Position numbers and translations under genes: made by a program
NCBI GenBank assembly: GCA_030426875.1
Contig: JAUHXI010000003.1
Coordinates: forward strand, 1-23,640
Length of the DNA stretch: 23,640 nucleotides
From: a bacterium
GTDB taxonomy: Bacteria > Patescibacteriota > Gracilibacteria > UM-FILTER-43-11
Direction of reading: 5' to 3'
Shown here: positions 1 through 7,711 of the stretch, piece by piece
How positions within the stretch are numbered: position 1 is the stretch's first letter
How the letters are laid out: every line of letters begins with the position of its first letter
The notes under the pieces: model-generated
What the model saw: the letters and a program-made list of their open reading frames with translations, nothing else
What the model was told of the DNA's origin: nothing
The model's database searches: none

Positions 1-50
1 TGAGGGGGGGGGTAGGGTTTTTGGTAGAAGTGGTTTGGGTGGAAACGAGC
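1..50 (+). repeat. G-rich repeat, copy 1
   Basis: A long G tract is followed by TTTTTGGTAGAA, TGGTTTGGG and TGGAAA. The same order of motifs occurs at 6722-6775, again directly upstream of the first gene of a cassette array. A shorter match (GGTTTGGG then AAACGAGC) lies at 18832-18850, and a weaker inverted match at 2381-2409. The function is unknown. It could be a boundary or insertion target of the cassette arrays, or a G-quadruplex former. Confidence 0.5.
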
Positions 51-56
51 TTTCTA

Positions 57-85
57 TTGACAAAATAAATATTTTTAACTATTAT
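57..85 (+). promoter_or_regulatory. Sigma70-type promoter
   Basis: TTGACA (57-62) and TATTAT (80-85) are separated by 17 nt. The pair lies 23 nt upstream of the ATG at 109. It probably drives the first cassette genes. Confidence 0.75.
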
Positions 86-108
86 ATAAATAACTAAATT
101 TTTAAATT

Positions 109-387
109 ATGACAGAAAATCCAGATGCTAAACCAGCGTTGCCTAATATACTTCCAGCAGACCAAGATAATCAAAAAAAAATCTTTGATGAAATCATAAG
201 TCAAGAAATAACTGATTTTCAAACTATCTTATCAATAGTTCACTCTTTAACTTTTTCATCCGAGAAAACCAAGGAGCATATTATACGGCAACTAGAAATT
301 CTTTTTGAAAAAGGAGCATTAAAACCAGACTGTTTAAGAAAAATGCATTTAAATACAATAAAAATAAAAGACGTATTGGAAGGTTGA
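109..387 (+). CDS. Small hypothetical protein (first cassette gene)
   Basis: A 92-residue soluble, charged, probably helical protein with no recognised domain, no signal peptide and no membrane segment. It ends in tandem stops (TGA TAA), which shows that TGA acts as a stop here. A near-consensus promoter lies just upstream. The next recognisable attC site downstream is at 987-1181, so this gene and the two small genes after it may form one multi-gene cassette, or the attC sites between them may have been lost. Small, unrelated genes on one strand are typical of integron cassettes. The function is unknown. Confidence 0.7.
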   Translation: MTENPDAKPALPNILPADQDNQKKIFDEIISQEITDFQTILSIVHSLTFSSEKTKEHIIRQLEILFEKGALKPDCLRKMHLNTIKIKDVLEG

Positions 388-483
388 TAAACTTTGAGAG
401 CGAATACTTACTCATATGTACTTAGGACAGGAATTTTTGCCTTATTAATAGTTGCACACTGCTCTCTAGAGACAAAGAATAAA

Positions 484-720
484 ATGATTATCCTTCTTCG
501 TATGACTAAGAATAAAAAAAATAAACCAACTAACATATTTAAGTTTTCCGATGGAGATGTGATTCTATGGGATGAGCAAGATAACGAACCCATTTGCTTA
601 AAAAGCATAACCGCTTCAAATGATCCTGTTGAGCTAACAACAAATGAAGCCAGAGCGATTGGTAAAAAACTCATTGAATTAGCTGACAAGATTGATTCAT
701 ACGATAAAATTGAAATATAA
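484..720 (+). CDS. Small hypothetical protein
   Basis: A 78-residue protein from the ATG at 484. An in-frame ATG at 502 gives 72 residues and a more natural basic N-terminus (MTKNKKNKPTN). A TTG at 394 would extend it to 108 residues, but that extension looks less protein-like. The body contains a beta-rich stretch (FSDGDVILWDEQ) followed by an ELTTNEARAIGKKLIELADK helix. I do not recognise the family. It is co-oriented with its neighbours inside the cassette region, and no attC is visible between it and the upstream gene. Confidence 0.65.
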   Translation: MIILLRMTKNKKNKPTNIFKFSDGDVILWDEQDNEPICLKSITASNDPVELTTNEARAIGKKLIELADKIDSYDKIEI

Positions 721-749
721 TTATTTTCACTCTAACGGGAATTTATGAA

Positions 750-857
750 ATGGCTAAAGCAAATAGCTGTATTACACTTTCAGAAAAAATATTTAACAAA
801 ACAAGCCAAGATTTAGACAAAGAATGGAAAGATATAAGAAAAAAACTAAATATCTAA
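750..857 (+). CDS. Possible 35-aa peptide
   Basis: An open frame of 36 codons starting ATG GCT AAA. It encodes a charged, helix-prone peptide (LSEKIFNKTSQDLDKEW near the middle). It lies 29 nt after the previous gene and stops 6 nt before the attC-like hairpin at 864. That spacing matches the other copy of the hairpin, which begins 3 nt after the stop of a large real gene. An overlapping frame from the ATG at 745 gives a shorter peptide. There is no homology support. Confidence 0.35.
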   Translation: MAKANSCITLSEKIFNKTSQDLDKEWKDIRKKLNI

Positions 858-863
858 TCGTAT

Positions 864-950
864 GGTGTTTTGGGCTACGGGCATTCACCCCTTAATCCCC
901 TCTGCCCTTCGCCCAAACGGTAAAATCGGATTCTTTTCTTGTAAGAGCGT
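864..950 (+). repeat. attC-like hairpin unit, copy 1
   Basis: The unit has GGTGTTTTGGGC (864-875) and GCCCAAACGG (911-920) as long inverted arms around an inner GGGCA/TGCCC stem. A tail AAAATCGGATTCTTTTC then CTTGTAAGAGC follows. A nearly identical unit is at 9387-9475. The arms resemble those of the attC sites in this window, especially TTCGCCCAAA of attC at 7249-7382, but the GTT of the R' box and the AAC of the R'' box are missing. It is either a decayed attC or a separate mobile hairpin. Confidence 0.6.
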
Positions 951-986
951 TTCACTTTCGTGAATCCACGAAAAACCATGAACGTC

Positions 987-1181
987 ATATAACAGCTTGT
1001 ATGCGGTTTCGTAAAAATGACTCTTTTAAATTTTAATGGAATGTCATTTTTACTCCACCCACATTTTACATCTCCGAATGTACTCAAATGAACGTCTTCA
1101 AATAATTGGACGAAACTGCTAAACTCAAAGCAGTTACCAATAAAACCGGTGCGAAACGTCGCATACACGCGAACGTTAGCA
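987..1181 (+). repeat. Integron attC recombination site 1
   Basis: The R'' box ATATAAC (987-993) is followed by A and the arm GCTTGTATGCG. The R' box GTTAGCA (1175-1181) is preceded by the complementary arm CGCATACACGC. Arms and boxes pair over about 17 bp with a 3-nt asymmetry, as in the other three sites. The ~160-nt centre holds further hairpins: GTAAAAATGAC/GTCATTTTTAC (1011-1021 with 1043-1053) and AACTGCT/AGCAGTT (1114-1120 with 1129-1135). It is long for an attC but within the known range. Confidence 0.75.
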
Positions 1182-1207
1182 GAAATAAAAAGATCCTAAT
1201 TAAAAAT

Positions 1208-1696
1208 ATGAGTGAATTAGTACCCAAAGACTTCCAAATTCCGGAAACACTAGAGGCAGATAAATTTCGTCTGCGAATGTTAACAATAAGAGATATTGAT
1301 TTGGATTACGAAGCTGTAATGAGCAGCATTATACATCTTCAAGAAACACAACCCTTCGGACCAGATCATAAATGGCCAACGAAAAAGCTAACACATGAGC
1401 AAGATTTAATTGATCTTGGATGGCATCAAAAAGAATTTCAAAATAAAACATCCTTTGCTTATACGGTTATGAGTCTCGATGAAAGTATATGTCTTGGATG
1501 TTTATATATTTATCCCCCACCTAATTCCGAGTACGACGCAATGATAATGATGTGGGTTAGGGAAAGTGATAAAAGTTTAGATGAAAAACTTTTCAATGCT
1601 GTAAAACAGTGGGTAAGCGATGAGTGGCCATTTAAGAACCCCGGTTATCCTGGCAGAGAAATTAATTGGGAAGAGTGGAAGTCTTTAAGTGAATGA
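1208..1696 (+). CDS. GNAT-family N-acetyltransferase (cassette gene)
   Basis: A 162-residue protein. I chose the ATG at 1208 because upstream in-frame codons lie inside the attC site. It resembles a family of GNAT-like proteins often found alone: an N-terminal LRMLTIRDIDLDYEAVMSS segment, FGPDHKWPTKKLTHEQDLID, a central beta segment SFAYTVMSLDESICLGCLYI, and a C-terminal WPFKNPGYPGREINWEEW signature. The classical Q/RxxGxG/A acetyl-CoA loop is not obvious, so the acceptor and even catalysis are uncertain. It is flanked by attC 1 and attC 2, which makes it a complete cassette. It ends with TGA 21 nt before attC 2. Confidence 0.8.
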   Translation: MSELVPKDFQIPETLEADKFRLRMLTIRDIDLDYEAVMSSIIHLQETQPFGPDHKWPTKKLTHEQDLIDLGWHQKEFQNKTSFAYTVMSLDESICLGCLYIYPPPNSEYDAMIMMWVRESDKSLDEKLFNAVKQWVSDEWPFKNPGYPGREINWEEWKSLSE

Positions 1697-1716
1697 GGAG
1701 TGATCTTTTTTACATC

Positions 1717-1853
1717 TGCTAACACGGTTTGCACGGTTCCGTTTTTGTGCCTTTTTTTGACAATTAATGGTTGCACAAAACTTCACCCAAATTTCGTCCT
1801 GGCATGATATCATTTTACCAGGACGAAACTTCGCACAAACCGGAACGTTATAG
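1717..1853 (+). repeat. Integron attC recombination site 2
   Basis: R'' TGCTAAC (1717-1723), A, then arm CGGTTTGCACG; complementary arm CGCACAAACCG, GAAC, R' GTTATAG (1847-1853). The loop contains a perfect hairpin with arms TTTCGTCCTGG and CCAGGACGAAA, and a second pair (TTTTTGTGC/GCACAAAA). The length is 137 bp, typical of an attC. Confidence 0.85.
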
Positions 1854-1884
1854 TTAATTGCACCTTAAGTGATAGAGTAGATAT

Positions 1885-2346
1885 ATGACCGATTCTAAAT
1901 TTACCTTTCTGGAGCCAGGCGAACTCATTGATGATGAGCTTGAATTAATTCTAGTAAAAAAAATAGCTGCACAACCTCAAAAGAAATATTTCCCAATGTA
2001 TGATTTTGAAATGCAAAATATAGAAACCAGAGAAAAAATGGGTTATATCAACCTTCGCATTGGATACAACGAAGGCATTAAGTATGGTGGTCACATTGGC
2101 TACGGTGTTGATGAAAAATTCCGAGGTAAAAGGTTGGCATCAAGAAGCTCTACACTACTTTTTCCACTAGCCAAGCGACATGGGATTAATCCATTATGGA
2201 TCACCTGTAACCCAGAAAATACTGCCTCACGCCGAACTTGCGAGAATGCAGGTGGTAAATTGGTAGAAATCGTCGATCTACCTAAAGACAATGATCAATA
2301 CAAACGCGGTGAAAGAAAAAAGTGTTTATACAGATTTGATCTTTAG
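1885..2346 (+). CDS. GNAT-family N-acetyltransferase
   Basis: A 153-residue GNAT-fold protein that should transfer acetyl from acetyl-CoA to an amine. The family pattern is clear: beta strands with GYINLRIGYNEG and GGHIGYGVDEKFRGKRLAS, the last containing the RGKRLA acetyl-CoA pyrophosphate loop (motif A), then the NPENTASRRTCENAGGKLV segment typical of RimJ/RimL-like GNATs, in which an Asn-rich turn precedes the last strands. The substrate cannot be told. It starts 31 nt after attC 2, so it is placed as the next cassette, but no attC follows. Its own attC may have been lost, or this may be the array's chromosomal edge. Confidence 0.85.
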   Translation: MTDSKFTFLEPGELIDDELELILVKKIAAQPQKKYFPMYDFEMQNIETREKMGYINLRIGYNEGIKYGGHIGYGVDEKFRGKRLASRSSTLLFPLAKRHGINPLWITCNPENTASRRTCENAGGKLVEIVDLPKDNDQYKRGERKKCLYRFDL

Positions 2347-2380
2347 TACGGTGCAACAACCCATAACTAACTATATCCAA

Positions 2381-2409
2381 TATACAAAAACCCCATTCCC
2401 ATCCCCTCA
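2381..2409 (-). repeat. Possible inverted copy of the G-rich repeat
   Basis: On the minus strand this stretch reads TGAGGGG, further G tracts, then GGGGTTTTTG. That parallels the start of the repeat at 1-50. The low complexity makes chance similarity possible. If real, the first cassette array is bracketed by inverted G-rich repeats. Confidence 0.25.
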
Positions 2410-2449
2410 AAAGAAGCCTATACTACAACAAGACTTAAACAAGAATTTG

Positions 2450-2710
2450 ATGCCAAAAAGACAATACACCCAGCAAGAAGCCCTCGAGGTCGCCTCAAAA
2501 ATTGGAATCAATTGGGAAAATGTAGACTTTGACCTTCAACAATTTTTAAGCGGCATGAATGTAGAAGCCGAACATGGGGCACACGACCCCGAAACCAACG
2601 TCACCAACGACGACCCCCTCATCACCGGCAAAATAGCCTGGGCCCACTTAAAAGAAATCGCCGACTACTACGATCGTTTGGCAATCATGGAAAAAGACGC
2701 CGAAGCTTAA
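2450..2710 (+). CDS. DUF5661 family protein
   Basis: An 86-residue protein from the ATG at 2450. Longer in-frame upstream sequence overlaps the GNAT gene and looks non-coding. The core matches my memory of DUF5661: VDFDLQQFLSGMNVEAEHGA, then ETNVTNDDPLITGKIAWAHL and KEIADYYDRLAIMEK. These proteins are small, single-domain and of unknown function, and occur in candidate-phyla bacteria and in phages. It is separated by about 157 nt from cphA and followed by a probable terminator, so it is likely its own transcription unit. Confidence 0.8.
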   Translation: MPKRQYTQQEALEVASKIGINWENVDFDLQQFLSGMNVEAEHGAHDPETNVTNDDPLITGKIAWAHLKEIADYYDRLAIMEKDAEA

Positions 2711-2779
2711 ATAACCTTGACGCGCAAAAAAACCATCAAAAGCCTTAAAAAAGCTTTATTAAGCACGCATCATTTTTAA

Positions 2780-2803
2780 TTCCGAGACATCGGTCTTTTT
2801 TTC
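2780..2803 (+). terminator. Probable intrinsic terminator
   Basis: A short CCGA-GACA-TCGG hairpin is followed by TCTTTTTTT. The stem is only 4-5 bp, so it is probably weak. It sits between the DUF5661 gene and cphA. Confidence 0.4.
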
Positions 2804-2867
2804 CTAACCACCAAAACCCTAAACCTAAATCAATCAAGCCAGCCCCTACTTCTTAGCCCACCGAAAA

Positions 2868-5489
2868 ATGTCCACCATAGAAATAAAAGAACTACGCGCA
2901 TTGCGTGGCCCCAATCGCTACACAAAGCACAGCGCCATCTTAATGGCCTTGGACATAAAAACCTACGAAAGCCGCCCCTCCAACACCATCAAAAACTTTT
3001 GCGAGCGCCTCCTCAAACACATCCCCACGCTCAAAGCCCATAAATGCTCCATCGGCACAGCAGGCGGATTTGTGCAGCGGCTCAAACAAGGCACCTGGGC
3101 CGGCCACATCATCGAACACATCGCCATCGAACTCCAATGCCTAGCCGGAATGGACGTTCGCTACGGAAAAACCTTTTGCACCCTGCAAGAAGGCGTGTAC
3201 GTCGTGGTGTTTCGCTACCTGGTCGAGTCTGCTGGGCTAAAAGCGGCCACCAAAGCCACAGCCATCTACGAAGCACTTGCAGAGGGTAAGGATGTCGACA
3301 TCCATCAAATCATTTTAGAACTCAAGATTTTAGGCGAAAAAGACCGCTTAGGCCCCACCACCCACAGCATTGTTGAAGAAGCCAAATCCAGAGACATCCC
3401 CTTCATTCGACTGAACAAAAACAGCTACATCCAGTTGGGACATGGCGTTCATCAAAAACGCATTCAAGCCTCCATGAGCCATCAAACCTCTGCCATTGCC
3501 GTTGAAGTAGCCGATGAAAAAATGCGGACCAAAGCCTATTTAAAAAAATCAGGAATTCCGGTGCCTCAGGTGCACATCGTTTCAAACCAGCAAGACGCCA
3601 TGGCAGCCTTCACCAGCATAGGCGGAGCAGTGGTGGTCAAGCCAAATGTGGGAAATCATGGCCGTGGCATCACCATCAATGTAACGGGCATGAAACAGTT
3701 GAAGGAGGCCTTTTTAGTGGCCCAAAAAATACACGATGAAGTGGTGATTGAAGAATACGTTCAAGGCTCTGATTTTCGCCTCCTGGTCATCAACGGAAAA
3801 CTAGTCGCCGCAGCCAAGCGAGAGCCGGCCCATGTCATTGGCGATGGAAAATATTCCCTTCAAAAACTGATTGAAAAAGAAAATGAAAATCCTAACAGAG
3901 GCATGGGGCACGAAAACACACTGACCAAAATCGACACCGACGCATCGGTTGAACATTTTTTAAGTCTGGTGGGATTGAAACTCAGCAGCATCCCCAAAAA
4001 AGGAGGCAGGGTTTACCTAAAAGCAACCGCCAACCTGAGCCAAGGGGGAACCGCGACCGATGTGACCGATGAAGTGCATCCTCAAATCCAAAGCATGGCA
4101 GAGCGGGCCGCTAGGATCATTGGGTTGGACTGCATGGGCATAGATGTCCTGGCAAAAAATCTCTCGCTTCCCCTAAAATCATCTGGCCTAAACGTGGTCG
4201 AAGTGAATGCTGCCCCTGGGTTCCGGATGCACTTGAAACCAAGTAAGGGTCAGGCGCGCAATGTCGCCATTCCCTTCGTAAACATGCTTTTTCCCAAGGG
4301 CTACACCCAAGCCCCCATCATAGCGGTGACCGGGACCAACGGCAAAACCACCACCTGCAAGCTGATTGCCCACACCCTGAAATATTTTGGAAAATGTGTG
4401 GGCTTGGCCTGCACCACTGGCATTGAAATTGATGGAAATTCTATTGTAAGCGGCGATTACAGTGGGCCAGAGGGAGCCGAAATCGTCCTGAGAGAAACCA
4501 CTGTCGATCACATTGTGCTCGAAGCCGCCCGCGGCGGGATTGTCAGGCGAGGCATGGGGGTGGATAAAGTGGATGTGGGAGTGCTCCTCAATATTGGGAA
4601 TGACCACATGGGGACCGATTGGATTGAATCTCAAGAAGATCTAAATTTAGTAAAATCAACCGTGATCGAAGCCGTCAAAACAACCGGAAGCTCGGTGCTG
4701 AATGCCGATGACCCCATGGCCATGAGTGTGATAGAGCGGGCAAAAGGGAAGGTTATTTTATTCTCGCTGGACCCACAGCATCAAAAACTCAAACAACATG
4801 TCGACGAAGGCGGTGAAATTGTCACCCTAAACAAGCGAAGTGTCATCATTGCAAAAAAGGGCTTGAGCACGGATGTTTGCACCCTCGAGGAAATCCCCAT
4901 CACCTTTGGCGGCATCGTAGGCTTCAACATATCCAATGCCCTAGCCGCCATTGCAGCCCTGCACGCCCTGCATGTTCCCACCGCCCAGATTCGCAATGGG
5001 ATGATGACTTTTTACCCCTCCCCCAGTCAAAACCCAGGTCGCATGAATCTGTTTGATTTTCAAGGTTACAAAGTGTTGGTAGATTACGCCCACAACCCCG
5101 AATCAGCCCATGCTTTGGCCAAATTTTTACCCCACCTTTCAACTGGACGAAAAATTGCCCTCTGCCATGGAACGGGAAGTCGAACCGATAAGCAGATTGT
5201 TGAATTTGGAGAGGCCTTGAGCCCTTTATATGATCAAATTATTTTAACTGATTTTGACCCGCGCCACAGACCCCTCGGCGAAACCATAAAGCTGATTAAA
5301 CAAGGATTGATAGCAGGTGGATTCCAAGAAGCAAACATCGAAATTGCTCCAGATTCAACCCGCGCAGTGGACCACCTTTTTTCAAAAGCAAAGACAGGAG
5401 ATTTACTCATCATCCACCCCAACGACCTTGAAACGGTCATGAATCAGGTGATGGAAAAACATCGAAAAATGACCTTGTCTGAGATCTAA
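2868..5489 (+). CDS. cphA: Cyanophycin synthetase
   Basis: An 873-residue, full-length enzyme. It polymerises Asp and Arg into the storage polypeptide cyanophycin, using ATP to add Asp to the backbone and Arg to the side chain. The N-terminal CphA domain (about residues 1-160) is followed by an ATP-grasp domain (about 210-470) with the glycine-rich GNHGRGITINV loop and the VVEVNAAPGFRMHLKPSKG metal/nucleotide-binding end. The Mur-ligase-like domain begins at the P-loop VTGTNGKTTT (residues 487-496) and continues with EAARGGIVRRGMGVDKVDVG, NADDP and the C-terminal VDYAHNPES ... DPRHRP segments. Some CphA relatives use other dipeptides, so the product is inferred. No cyanophycinase or isoaspartyl dipeptidase gene is in the window. 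The base composition is less AT-rich than the cassettes around it, consistent with resident or older DNA. Confidence 0.95.
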   Translation: MSTIEIKELRALRGPNRYTKHSAILMALDIKTYESRPSNTIKNFCERLLKHIPTLKAHKCSIGTAGGFVQRLKQGTWAGHIIEHIAIELQCLAGMDVRYGKTFCTLQEGVYVVVFRYLVESAGLKAATKATAIYEALAEGKDVDIHQIILELKILGEKDRLGPTTHSIVEEAKSRDIPFIRLNKNSYIQLGHGVHQKRIQASMSHQTSAIAVEVADEKMRTKAYLKKSGIPVPQVHIVSNQQDAMAAFTSIGGAVVVKPNVGNHGRGITINVTGMKQLKEAFLVAQKIHDEVVIEEYVQGSDFRLLVINGKLVAAAKREPAHVIGDGKYSLQKLIEKENENPNRGMGHENTLTKIDTDASVEHFLSLVGLKLSSIPKKGGRVYLKATANLSQGGTATDVTDEVHPQIQSMAERAARIIGLDCMGIDVLAKNLSLPLKSSGLNVVEVNAAPGFRMHLKPSKGQARNVAIPFVNMLFPKGYTQAPIIAVTGTNGKTTTCKLIAHTLKYFGKCVGLACTTGIEIDGNSIVSGDYSGPEGAEIVLRETTVDHIVLEAARGGIVRRGMGVDKVDVGVLLNIGNDHMGTDWIESQEDLNLVKSTVIEAVKTTGSSVLNADDPMAMSVIERAKGKVILFSLDPQHQKLKQHVDEGGEIVTLNKRSVIIAKKGLSTDVCTLEEIPITFGGIVGFNISNALAAIAALHALHVPTAQIRNGMMTFYPSPSQNPGRMNLFDFQGYKVLVDYAHNPESAHALAKFLPHLSTGRKIALCHGTGSRTDKQIVEFGEALSPLYDQIILTDFDPRHRPLGETIKLIKQGLIAGGFQEANIEIAPDSTRAVDHLFSKAKTGDLLIIHPNDLETVMNQVMEKHRKMTLSEI

Positions 5490-5533
5490 AATATAACAGA
5501 TTATTCAACTTACTCTTTCCCTCCACATAGCAA

Positions 5534-6583
5534 TTAATATGAGCCTCTTTCACGCCTCACTATTTCCACAATCCGATTGTACACAATCCCCGCCGTGTTC
5601 CAATGATACCCACCCGTTGTATTGTTGAACTGAATCACAACCGTATCGATGTCTTTGTGATATCTGGCGATACTCTGATAGCCAGGCACCCAACCCGTAT
5701 GCTCATACTCGTAAATGGAGGAATAGATTTCCTGCTCCTCGTCATCAAGAAGCGAGCCATCGTTTAAGGCCCTCAAAAATATCCCCACATCTTCCGCCGT
5801 AGCGATCATCGAAGTGATCTTTGAGCCATACTCATCCGCCTTTAAATCCTCCTCTATGCCCACGTAGTAACCACTCATCACCTCGTCTATGTCCACCTCA
5901 TCAATCGAAGCGAAAGTGTTTTTAAGCTCAAGCGGGGTCAAGATTTCTTCGTTGATGTATTGGAATTTATCATAACCCACCACTTTTTCTATGAGCTCAG
6001 AAATCAACAAATAATTCGTGTTGGAATATTCATAATCCTCACCAGGTTCAAAGTCAGCCGGTGAATCAAGCACTAAGGCAAGGGTTTCTTCGTTGCTTTC
6101 TGGTGGATTTTCCCAAAAATGAGGCGTGTCAACAAAATTAGGAATCCCACTCCGGTGCTGCACCATCATTCTTAACGTGATCTCCTCTGCATTTTCAATC
6201 CGTCCCACAAGTTCGGGAAAATAGTTAGCCAAGGTTTCATCTAAGGACAAACGATTGTCACTCACTAATTTAGTGACCGCCACGGCATCATACAACTTGC
6301 TGATACTGGCAATCTTAAACAATGCCTGCGGGTCGGCCGGTATTTTGTTTTCTCGATCATGCCAACCCGCCGCATAAAATACCGGTGGCTTGCCCGCCTC
6401 ATCCACATAAACAATCATGCCATCAAGCCCGTGCCCAATGGCTTCATCCACTTGCTCTTGAACGGTTTCTGGCAAGGGCAAAATCCACGCCTTCACCAAA
6501 ACCCAGGGCACAAAATACAAGGAGCTTATGCTGGCGGCGATGAATATAACTCGAAGGATTTGTTTTATGTTCTGTTTTTTCAT
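5534..6583 (-). CDS. Serine hydrolase of the beta-lactamase / penicillin-binding fold (class C type)
   Basis: A 349-residue protein. An N-terminal hydrophobic segment (residues 8-30) acts as signal anchor or uncleaved signal, placing the domain outside the membrane. All three active-site motifs are present: SISK (SxxK, residues 93-96), YSN (186-188) and HTG (295-297) in place of KTG, with GWVPGYQS following as in class C/EstB-like proteins. Members include D-aminopeptidases, esterases and D,D-peptidases. True beta-lactamase activity cannot be claimed from sequence. It converges on cphA with a 44-bp gap without an obvious terminator. It lacks a visible partner gene. Confidence 0.9.
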   Translation of the reverse strand: MKKQNIKQILRVIFIAASISSLYFVPWVLVKAWILPLPETVQEQVDEAIGHGLDGMIVYVDEAGKPPVFYAAGWHDRENKIPADPQALFKIASISKLYDAVAVTKLVSDNRLSLDETLANYFPELVGRIENAEEITLRMMVQHRSGIPNFVDTPHFWENPPESNEETLALVLDSPADFEPGEDYEYSNTNYLLISELIEKVVGYDKFQYINEEILTPLELKNTFASIDEVDIDEVMSGYYVGIEEDLKADEYGSKITSMIATAEDVGIFLRALNDGSLLDDEEQEIYSSIYEYEHTGWVPGYQSIARYHKDIDTVVIQFNNTTGGYHWNTAGIVYNRIVEIVRRERGSY

Positions 6584-6721
6584 GGGTTATTTATGATTGC
6601 CTTTGATGTGGGTATTGTAGCAAAAAACGGTGAGAGTGCAGAATCATACTCATAAATAATGAAGATAGCCCAGGGGGTGGAGTCACTCAGGCGGGTTTAA
6701 TGCAGGATGTGTTGGATATGT

Positions 6722-6775
6722 TGTTGGGGGTGGGAGATGATTTTTGGTAGAATGGGGGTGGTTTGGGGGTGGAAA
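6722..6775 (+). repeat. G-rich repeat, copy 2
   Basis: G tracts, then TTTTTGGTAGAA, TGGTTTGGGGG and TGGAAA, matching the repeat at 1-50 except for a 6-nt TGGGGG insertion. Four runs of at least three G make a G-quadruplex possible. It lies just upstream of the first gene of the second cassette array. Confidence 0.5.
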
Positions 6776-6858
6776 TTTCGCATATAATACGTAAAATAGG
6801 TATATTATATGAAAACACTTCGTATAAAACGAGTTAAGTGAAATATTTACAAAATCAT

Positions 6859-7233
6859 ATGAATAAAAAACTATTAATCATCAGTCTAATAATAGGAATA
6901 TTTATAGCGTTATTAACGCGGGCTTCACTGTTTGTATTCACAACAGATTTCAGTTACTTCAAAATTAATCACATAGCCTACCCTGAGCAATTAGAGTTTG
7001 ATGCTACAAACAACGGCAAGCAGGTCGTTGGGCTTTCTGGATTTCCATTTAGAACCTACTCAAATTGTGTTATGGGTTTTCATGGGACTACATCAAGTCC
7101 CGCTTGCGATAGTGCTTCATGGGTTTGGGAATTTTCCATAATCCTGAACACTCTATTTTGGGCTGCAATTTTTTATGGAATTATTACCTTAATAACGAAG
7201 CTCGTGAAGCCCGCTCGTAAAAAGGTTGAATGA
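6859..7233 (+). CDS. Small two-TM membrane protein (cassette gene)
   Basis: A 124-residue protein from the ATG at 6859. A GTG at 6838 would add seven residues. Residues 4-25 form a hydrophobic segment (LLIISLIIGIFIALL) and about residues 88-112 a second one (IILNTLFWAAIFYGIITLI), with a basic tail. The ~65-residue loop between them holds two cysteines (SNCVMG and PACDS) that could form a disulfide outside the cell. TATAAT at 6783-6788 is a candidate -10 element. It is followed 16 nt later by attC 3, so it is a complete cassette. I do not recognise the family. Confidence 0.75.
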   Translation: MNKKLLIISLIIGIFIALLTRASLFVFTTDFSYFKINHIAYPEQLEFDATNNGKQVVGLSGFPFRTYSNCVMGFHGTTSSPACDSASWVWEFSIILNTLFWAAIFYGIITLITKLVKPARKKVE

Positions 7234-7248
7234 TTTTGAAAATACATC

Positions 7249-7382
7249 ACTTAACAAAGTTTGCACGGCTCGCTTTTTGTGCTGTACTGACGTAAAATTG
7301 TAGCACAAACGCTCGACCCAAATGCTTCGGCGGTGATGGGAATGATACCACCTCGCACTTCGCCCAAACACGGACGTTAAAT
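7249..7382 (+). repeat. Integron attC recombination site 3
   Basis: R'' ACTTAAC (7249-7255), A, arm AAGTTTGCACG; complementary arm CGCCCAAACAC, GGAC, R' GTTAAAT (7376-7382). An inner pair TTTTTGTGCTG/TAGCACAAAC also folds. The arms pair less perfectly than in the other sites. Length 134 bp. Confidence 0.75.
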
Positions 7383-7438
7383 GCCATAGTAAAAAGACAA
7401 AATGTTGTCACATTTTGAAATTTTCGGGCTTCTTGAAT

Positions 7439-7467
7439 TTGACAAAGTGTCGATCTATTGCTATAAT
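7439..7467 (+). promoter_or_regulatory. Consensus sigma70-type promoter inside a cassette
   Basis: TTGACA (7439-7444), exactly 17 nt, TATAAT (7462-7467): a full consensus match. It is 29 nt upstream of the ATG at 7497. A promoter inside a cassette would make this gene independent of any integron Pc promoter. Confidence 0.9.
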
Positions 7468-7496
7468 AGAAATACTTTACATTAACTTTCAAAATT

Positions 7497-7661
7497 ATGG
7501 GTTTAAACTCACTAACACCAGAATCTGGTCCGCACACCGATGAGCAACCACGCTCTGCACGTGCTCAAGAACTCGGTCTTGATGCAAATGCTTCATGGGA
7601 AGACATCAATGCGCACACCGATGAGCAACGACGAAAAGTTGATGATACTTTGAGTCAATAA
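7497..7661 (+). CDS. 54-aa hypothetical protein (cassette gene)
   Basis: A 54-residue acidic and hydrophilic protein that falls below common gene-calling cutoffs. It is supported by a perfect promoter upstream, a terminator overlapping its stop and attC sites on both sides. The protein has two HTDEQ motifs (residues 13-17 and 40-44), encoded by an 18-bp in-frame direct repeat. A segment LGLDANASWEDINA resembles the short helix-turn motif of small J-like or regulator-like proteins, but I cannot assign a family. Confidence 0.8.
   Translation: MGLNSLTPESGPHTDEQPRSARAQELGLDANASWEDINAHTDEQRRKVDDTLSQ
7531..7629 (+). repeat. 18-bp in-frame direct repeat
   Basis: CGCACACCGATGAGCAAC occurs at 7531-7548 and again at 7612-7629. 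The 81-nt period equals 27 codons, so both copies encode the same residues (HTDEQ). Confidence 0.85.
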
Positions 7662-7703
7662 AAGCCCGAAAATTTAAGCCACCTAATCGGGGGCTTTCTT
7701 TTT
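7661..7703 (+). terminator. Intrinsic terminator of the 54-aa gene
   Basis: AAAGCCCG (7661-7668) pairs with CGGG/GGGCTTT (to 7697) around a ~20-nt loop, and CTTTTT follows. It overlaps the TAA stop and ends 9 nt before attC 4. Confidence 0.75.
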
Positions 7704-7711
7704 ACTACAGC

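Larger units (their letters stand above)
987..2346 (+). mobile_element. Integron-type gene cassette array 1
   Basis: attC sites at 987-1181 and 1717-1853 frame a GNAT gene, with a second GNAT gene behind. The genes at 109-857 would be the preceding cassette or cassettes. All genes and attC sites have the same orientation, as produced by integron integrases. No integrase gene or attI is visible, so this is a cluster of attC sites lacking an integrase, or the integrase lies outside the window. The last gene (1885-2346) has no attC behind it. Confidence 0.65.

Noticed and set aside
1106..1207. Upstream extension of the first GNAT gene
   Set aside because: It lies inside attC 1; homology-like sequence starts at the ATG at 1208.
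5534..6583. Naming the serine hydrolase as an antibiotic-resistance beta-lactamase
   Set aside because: The motifs define only the fold; esterase or peptidase activity is equally possible.
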